Shown piece after piece: positions 7,010 to 10,747 of a stretch of 10,747 nucleotides of DNA (position 1 is the stretch's first letter; the number at the start of each line of letters is the position of its first letter). Below the pieces are notes generated by a model, which searched no databases, was not told the DNA's origin, and worked only from the letters and a program-made list of their open reading frames with translations. The DNA is from an uncultured Bacteroides sp. (GTDB lineage: Bacteria; Bacteroidota; Bacteroidia; Bacteroidales; Bacteroidaceae), in the NCBI GenBank assembly GCA_905203765.1, contig CAJKXC010000077.1, positions 1 through 10,747 of the forward strand, given 5' to 3'. The translations under genes were made by a program, and so were the position numbers.

Positions 7010-7134
7010 AATTTGGGATGAAACTTTTATTGCGTGCAAATGAAAGTATTTATAACTGAATAAACAAGTATTAATATACCTATTTATGTTTCATCTGAAA
7101 AGGATTACCTGCTCTCATTCTCATTTTTAATTTT

Positions 7135-7142
7135 TACCTTTG
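7135..7142 (+). promoter_or_regulatory. Bacteroides -7 box immediately before the MutS-family gene
   Basis: TACCTTTG matches TAnnTTTG exactly and ends seven bases before the ATG at 7150. Transcription from it would start at or next to the ATG, giving a leaderless message, or a leader of about 12 bases if the second ATG (7162) is used. No TTTG is found at the usual -33 distance. Confidence 0.5.
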
Positions 7143-7149
7143 CTACCTG

Positions 7150-9006
7150 ATGGAAACAACAATGAACAGCATAGAAGAAATAAGCGCCACTTACCGCAGC
7201 ATTGCGGAAAAGGCGAAGCAGGAATTGAACAAAGTGCAGCAACAGATTTACCGCATCGGTACATTGAGGTTGCTGCTATTCTGCACGGGAGTGGCGGGGA
7301 TTATCTACTTTTGGGCGGAAAGCTGGGCAGTGCTGGGCGGTATTGCGCTCGTCACACTGCTACCGTTCGTACTCCTGATAAGGTATCACGAACGCCTGTT
7401 CCGCCGGAAAGATTATTTGGAAAAGGAAATAGAAATCAACGGGCAGGAACTTGCCGCGCTGGATTACGACACTTCGGCTTTTGAGGATGGCGAAGAATAC
7501 GTAGACCCGGCGCATCTGTACACCTACGATCTGGATGTGTTCGGCCCGCATTCCCTGTTCCAATACATCAACCGGACGTGCACGCAGCCCGGAAAAGAGC
7601 GGCTGGCGGGCTGGCTGAACAAGCATCTGGAAAAGAAAGAAGAGATACAAAGACGGCAGGGAGCCGTGCAGGAACTGGCGCCGGAACTGGAATTCCGACA
7701 ACGCTTCCGCATCCTGGGACTGCTGCACAAAGGAAAGGCAGCCGATGAAACGGAACTGAATGCCTGGGCAAAAAGCCCGAGCGTGTTCCGAACCAAGAAA
7801 CTGCTGCGTGCCTTGCCGCCGCTGGTAGTAGCGACGAACGCTATCTGCATCGGTCTGGTCATAGCAGGGATATTGTCAGGGAACGCTTATGGCATCATCT
7901 GGACCTGCTTGCTCATCGCCAGTTTCAGCTTCACAGGCCGAATTACCAAGATACAAGCCATCTACGGGAAAAAGTTGCAGATACTTTCTACCTACGCAGG
8001 CCTGCTCCGCCTTATGGAAGAACAGCCGATGCAATCGGAATTACTGAAAGAGATAAAGGAAGAAATCGGCGGGGAAAAGCGGAAAGCCTCCCACTCCATC
8101 GGGCAACTGAGCAAGCTGATGGATGAACTCGACCAGCGTAACAATGCATTTATGTACGTCATTCTGAACGGGTTCTTCTTCTGGGAACTGCGCCAGATCA
8201 TGCGCATCGAAGCCTGGAAGGAGCAATATGCCTCCGAATTGCCCCGCTGGCTCACCGCCATCGGGCAGGTTGATGCGCTGAACTCTCTCGCAACATTCGC
8301 CTACAACCATCCCGATTGCACCTTCCCGGCGGTACTGGACAAAGCGGATATCGCTGCCAACTCGCATTCCGCTTCTTCTTTCTGCCTCCGCGCCGAAGCC
8401 CTGGGGCATCCGCTGATGAACCGCGACCGCTGTGTGCGCAATGACATCGACATGGAGAAACGCCCTTTCTTCATCATCATCACCGGCGCCAACATGGCGG
8501 GAAAGAGCACTTACCTCCGTACCGTAGGCATCAACTACCTCCTTGCCTGTGTCGGCACCCCTGTTTGTGCCCGCCGGATGGAGATTTACCCCGCCCGGCT
8601 CATCACCAGCCTGCGCACCTCCGACTCCCTGACCGACAACGAATCGTATTTCTTTGCCGAACTCAAACGCCTCAAACTTATCATAGACAAGTTGCAGGCA
8701 GACGAAGAACTTTTCATCATTCTTGACGAGATTCTGAAAGGTACCAACTCCATGGATAAGCAAAAAGGCTCTTTCGCCCTCATCAAACAATTCATGACGC
8801 TACAAGCCAACGGCATCATCGCCACCCATGACCTGCTGCTGGGAACACTTATCGATCTCTTCCCCCGGAACATCCGCAACTACTGCTTTGAGGCGGACAT
8901 CACGAACGATGAACTGACTTTCTCGTACCGTCTGCGTCCGGGTATCGCCCAGAATATGAATGCGTGCTTCCTGATGAAAAAAATGGGGATAGCCGTTGCC
9001 GACTAA
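7150..9006 (+). CDS. Membrane-anchored MutS-family ATPase
   Basis: 618-residue MutS relative. The C-terminal ATPase is intact: Walker A GANMAGKST (446-454), the MutS signature around SLRTSDSLTDNESYFFAELKRL (487-508), Walker B LFIILDE (521-527), KGTNS (530-534), and the switch ATHD (558-561). A MutS core segment is recognisable at DLDVFGPHSLFQYINRT (127-143) and helices continue to about 430. The N-terminal mismatch-binding domain with its Phe-x-Glu motif, as in MutS1, is absent; instead there is a short coiled region and two hydrophobic segments (about 38-54 and 58-77). Two more lie at about 224-243 and 246-262. Canonical mismatch repair is therefore unlikely; a membrane-associated DNA-structure or nucleotide-dependent role is inference. 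Start ATG 7150 is chosen for length; ATG 7162 is possible. It is the only plus-strand gene and faces the 9050-9589 gene. Confidence 0.9.
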   Translation: METTMNSIEEISATYRSIAEKAKQELNKVQQQIYRIGTLRLLLFCTGVAGIIYFWAESWAVLGGIALVTLLPFVLLIRYHERLFRRKDYLEKEIEINGQELAALDYDTSAFEDGEEYVDPAHLYTYDLDVFGPHSLFQYINRTCTQPGKERLAGWLNKHLEKKEEIQRRQGAVQELAPELEFRQRFRILGLLHKGKAADETELNAWAKSPSVFRTKKLLRALPPLVVATNAICIGLVIAGILSGNAYGIIWTCLLIASFSFTGRITKIQAIYGKKLQILSTYAGLLRLMEEQPMQSELLKEIKEEIGGEKRKASHSIGQLSKLMDELDQRNNAFMYVILNGFFFWELRQIMRIEAWKEQYASELPRWLTAIGQVDALNSLATFAYNHPDCTFPAVLDKADIAANSHSASSFCLRAEALGHPLMNRDRCVRNDIDMEKRPFFIIITGANMAGKSTYLRTVGINYLLACVGTPVCARRMEIYPARLITSLRTSDSLTDNESYFFAELKRLKLIIDKLQADEELFIILDEILKGTNSMDKQKGSFALIKQFMTLQANGIIATHDLLLGTLIDLFPRNIRNYCFEADITNDELTFSYRLRPGIAQNMNACFLMKKMGIAVAD

Positions 9007-9013
9007 TCCCCAT
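8977..9013 (-). terminator. Minus-strand terminator inside the 3' end of the MutS-family gene
   Basis: Arms ATGGGGAT (8983-8990) and ATCCCCAT (9006-9013) form an 8-bp stem. On the minus strand the hairpin is followed directly by a run of T (complement of the A run at 8977-8982). It lies 36 bases past the stop of the 9050-9589 gene and overlaps the stop codon and last codons of the convergent gene. On the plus strand there is no T run, so it should work in one direction only. Confidence 0.7.
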
Positions 9014-9049
9014 GCAAACTTAAAAACAGAACTGAATTATCTTCGCGGG

Positions 9050-9589
9050 TTATGCACCTTTACACTTAGACAGAAAGGTGTCCACAGCTGCCGCATCGCC
9101 ACCGGTGAAATAGCGTACAGAAGTCACCGGAGTATATGTATAGGGCACAAACTGGAATAATTGCACCGCCGCAAAACGGTTGTCCTGCGAAATCATCACA
9201 TCCATACGGACATTTCCGCTTGCATTGCTTTTAATATCGGTTTCATCACCCAATTGGCCATGTTCAATCATATCCGCCAGTTTACCCAAATGCTTCAGGT
9301 CGAAAAAGAAACTGCGTTCTTTCGCAATACTTCCCGTCGGCAAGTAAACGATTTCTTTGGATTTCCAGAACAGACGGAATACGCCCATCAGCACAAATGC
9401 TGTACCCAGCACCATCAGTGCCATACTGACCGTAGAAGATTTATCATTCATCTCGAAAATAGATGCAAAAGTAAAGATGCCGACCAGCAACATCGTCACT
9501 GACAGAATAAGTCCGGAAACACTGGTACGTTTAGCAATATCGGGGTGTGTGGATGCAAAAAGACTTGCATCAATAGTTTTTGTTGCCAT
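9050..9589 (-). CDS. Two-pass membrane protein of unknown function
   Basis: 179 residues from the ATG at 9587-9589. A short polar N-terminus (about 1-23) is followed by two hydrophobic segments (about 24-45 and 55-74) joined by a short loop, then a soluble C-terminal domain of about 100 residues that begins KSKEIVYLPTGS and contains VRMDVMISQDNRFAAVQLFQF (127-147). No known family recognised. The tail has one cysteine and no catalytic signature. It faces the MutS-family gene convergently with a 43-base gap, and its terminator lies inside that gene. No clear Bacteroides promoter pair was found in the 138 bases upstream, which carry short repeats. Confidence 0.75.
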   Translation of the reverse strand: MATKTIDASLFASTHPDIAKRTSVSGLILSVTMLLVGIFTFASIFEMNDKSSTVSMALMVLGTAFVLMGVFRLFWKSKEIVYLPTGSIAKERSFFFDLKHLGKLADMIEHGQLGDETDIKSNASGNVRMDVMISQDNRFAAVQLFQFVPYTYTPVTSVRYFTGGDAAAVDTFLSKCKGA

Positions 9590-9655
9590 AATCTATAATT
9601 TATTTAATGGTTTTATTTGAAATAGTAAATACACAATCTTCCCCTGCATGCACTC

Positions 9656-9702
9656 TGCACAAGGGGTATACCCTGCAGAAGGAGCAAACTCAGCAGAAGG
9701 AG
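9656..9702. repeat. Three short direct repeats at 18-bp period
   Basis: TGCACAAGGGG (9656), TGCAGAAGGAG (9674) and AGCAGAAGGAG (9692) begin exactly 18 bases apart; the last two share ten identical bases. A perfect 10-base palindrome GGGTATACCC (9664-9673) lies between the first two. The cluster sits in the 138-base gap between two minus-strand genes, downstream of the 9728-10192 gene and upstream of the 9050-9589 gene. It may be a regulator site or a decayed repeat; no terminator T run accompanies it. Confidence 0.55.
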
Positions 9703-9727
9703 TAAAAAACGGAATTCAATAAAACAA

Positions 9728-10192
9728 CTAAATAAGGATACGCCTTAGTGTGAAAATGTAGTATTCGCACACAGGTTGACAACGATAATAAGCAGTGGTA
9801 TCGTAAAGCTTTTCACGATGCAGGGATAGCGCAGCCGTCCGTTGGGCTACTTTGTCTATCCAGTCTCTCAGGGAGAAGATATATTTAGTGGTAAAAGCGC
9901 GTTGCAAACGCGAAATAGTCAGTAAATGTGACTGTCCGCCGGTACCTGCCAATTCAGCATCCGGCAAATAGGGCAACTGGGGAGTTGCGACGCAGGAGTT
10001 CTCTTGCTGATAGTATGCCACATCAGCCGCGTTCGCAGCCACAGCCTTTTCATTCGTAACATTCTTCTTTATGATCTTCTCAGCCACAGTCTTCTCTACA
10101 TCTACCGTTCCGCCGATAAATGCATCGCCCGCAACCTGCCACAAAGCAAATGCAAGCACCAAGAGCCCTATGATTCTAAGAAGTTTTGCCAT
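9728..10192 (-). CDS. Small exported or membrane-anchored protein of unknown function
   Basis: 154 residues from the ATG at 10190-10192. A TTG four codons upstream is also in frame, but it lies inside the -7 promoter box and is rejected. The N-terminus MAKLLRIIGLLVLAFALWQVAGDAF is a signal or single anchor. A variable Ala/Lys-rich stretch (about 30-60) precedes the apparent domain: ISRLQRAFTTKYIFSLRDW (93-111), a helix around REKLYDTTAYYRCQP (126-140), and VCEYYIFTLRRILI to the end. Cys138 and Cys142 are close together and Cys67 stands alone. No family recognised. It stands alone between the rplQ terminator and a repeat-bearing gap. Confidence 0.7.
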   Translation of the reverse strand: MAKLLRIIGLLVLAFALWQVAGDAFIGGTVDVEKTVAEKIIKKNVTNEKAVAANAADVAYYQQENSCVATPQLPYLPDAELAGTGGQSHLLTISRLQRAFTTKYIFSLRDWIDKVAQRTAALSLHREKLYDTTAYYRCQPVCEYYIFTLRRILI

Positions 10193-10201
10193 ATATGGAT
10201 G

Positions 10202-10209
10202 CAAATATA
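10202..10209 (-). promoter_or_regulatory. Bacteroides -7 box immediately before the 10192 gene
   Basis: TATATTTG on the minus strand, an exact TAnnTTTG match, ends nine bases before the ATG at 10192. It predicts a leader of only a few bases. A TTTG -33 box is not seen; three CATTAAA repeats lie upstream instead. Confidence 0.5.
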
Positions 10210-10212
10210 ACA

Positions 10213-10253
10213 GTTTAATGCATTGGATTGTTTAATGCAAGCATCTTTTAATG
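10213..10253 (-). repeat. CATTAAA repeats upstream of the 10192 gene promoter
   Basis: On the minus strand TGCATTAAAC occurs twice exactly (10213-10222 and 10230-10239), 17 bases apart. A third partial copy containing CATTAAA (10247-10253) is 16 bases further upstream. They occupy the place where the -33 box should be, so they could be activator or repressor sites for the small exported-protein gene. Confidence 0.45.
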
Positions 10254-10272
10254 TTTGTCAACCATTATACAC

Positions 10273-10304
10273 AAAAAAAGCCGCCCCAATCTCTGGGACG
10301 GCTT
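10273..10304 (-). terminator. Rho-independent terminator of rplQ
   Basis: On the minus strand AAGCCGTCCC pairs with GGGGCGGCTT (10295-10304 with 10278-10287; one T-G wobble) around a 7-base loop and is followed by a T run (10273-10279 on the complement). It lies 27 bases after the rplQ stop and should end the ribosomal protein operon. Confidence 0.93.
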
Positions 10305-10331
10305 CTATATATAAAAAGAATAGTTGAATTA

Positions 10332-10747
10332 TTATTCAGCCTTAGCTTCTTCTGCCTTTGCTTCCTCAGCAACAGGAGCTTCAGCAACCGGTGCAGCAGC
10401 TTCAACAGCAGGTGCAGCAGCTTCAGCAGTCTTCTTTGAACGGCGAGTACGAGTAGCTTTCTTAGCAACTTTTTCCTTAGCCATGTTATCGTTGTAGTCA
10501 ACGAGTTCAATGAAGCACATTTCTGCGTTATCACCCAGACGATTACCAGTCTTGATAATACGAGTGTAACCACCCGGACGATCAGCGATCTTCACAGAGA
10601 TTTCTTTAAACAGCTCAGTTACAGCATACTTATCTTGCAAGTTGCTAAATACAACACGACGAGAGTTAGTCGTATCGTCTTTAGATCTTGTGATCAAAGG
10701 CTCAACAAACTTCTTCAAAGCTTTAGCCTTTGCAACGGTCGTAGTGA
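10332..10747 (-). CDS. rplQ: 50S ribosomal protein L17, 3' part (5' end beyond the window)
   Basis: L17 lines the nascent-chain exit region of the large ribosomal subunit. The frame runs off the right edge: reading back from the edge gives TTTVAKAKALKKFVEPLITRSK, the conserved N-terminal third of L17, so the frame continues beyond the apparent TTG start at 10718. Following are SRRVVFSNLQDKYAVTELF and the diagnostic DRPGGYTRIIKTGNRLGDNA with FIELVDYN. After the core comes a tail of about 50 residues, first basic (KEKVAKKATRTRRSKK), then Ala/Glu/Pro-rich with repeats such as APVAEAPVAEE and EEAKAEEAKAE, a lineage-specific extension common in Bacteroidota. It ends in TAA at 10332-10334, followed by a strong terminator, consistent with the last gene of the rpoA-rplQ segment. 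Confidence 0.97.
   Translation of the reverse strand, partial: TTTVAKAKALKKFVEPLITRSKDDTTNSRRVVFSNLQDKYAVTELFKEISVKIADRPGGYTRIIKTGNRLGDNAEMCFIELVDYNDNMAKEKVAKKATRTRRSKKTAEAAAPAVEAAAPVAEAPVAEEAKAEEAKAE

Noticed and set aside
7010..7039. TTG start at 7039 for the small membrane protein
   Set aside because: The ten extra residues are polar and precede the signal-anchor. The ATG at 7009 gives a normal N-terminus.
8041..8790. 249-codon minus-strand open frame inside the MutS-family gene
   Set aside because: It is antisense to the conserved ATPase domain, whose Walker motifs show the plus strand is coding.
7150..9006. Canonical mismatch-repair mutS
   Set aside because: The mismatch-recognition domain is absent, the protein is about 250 residues short of MutS1, and hydrophobic segments interrupt it.
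10193..10204. TTG start at 10204 for the small exported protein
   Set aside because: It falls inside the exact -7 promoter box; the ATG at 10192 begins a standard signal sequence.
1..10747. tRNA, rRNA, insertion sequence, transposase or integrase genes
   Set aside because: No matching sequence, terminal inverted repeats or recombinase motifs were seen on either strand.

Overview
The window looks like Bacteroides chromosome, probably close to B. thetaiotaomicron. The evidence is a long-form urocanate hydratase, DUF4842-type lipoproteins, a ribosomal protein L17 with the Ala/Glu-rich tail seen in Bacteroidota, and promoters of the Bacteroides type (-33 TTTG, -7 TAnnTTTG) instead of the E. coli type. 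Most of the window is ordinary core or conserved-hypothetical sequence. No complete defence, toxin or mobile system is visible.

Layout, left to right. (1) A 9-bp tandem repeat at the left edge lies beyond the 3' end of hutU (67-2052, minus), the urocanate-degrading enzyme of histidine catabolism. A strong terminator at 2115-2154 separates hutU from the next gene upstream. (2) A secreted lipoprotein with two DxDxNDVV motifs (2189-3499, minus). (3) A gene-free stretch, 3500-3929, holding an array of 15-bp imperfect palindromes at an exact 22-bp period. A further copy of the palindrome forms the top of a minus-strand terminator hairpin. (4) A two-gene minus-strand operon: an exported DUF6563-like protein (4402-5046) and a Cys-rich DUF6078-like protein (3930-4382), with a good Bacteroides promoter and a Shine-Dalgarno site. 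(5) An AT-rich pair of unrecognised envelope proteins (5187-6521 and 6518-7009, minus) whose stop and start overlap as ATGA. (6) The only plus-strand gene, a membrane-anchored MutS-family ATPase (7150-9006). (7) Two small unrecognised membrane or exported proteins (9050-9589 and 9728-10192, minus). (8) The 3' part of rplQ (L17) with its terminator, which is the end of the ribosomal protein cluster.

The genes do not form one pathway. The clearest functional units are the hut gene, which probably starts an operon running off the left edge, the DUF6563/DUF6078 pair and the ATGA-coupled lipoprotein pair. The most unusual structure is the 22-bp-period palindrome array. The most interesting protein is the MutS relative, which has four membrane segments and no mismatch-recognition domain.
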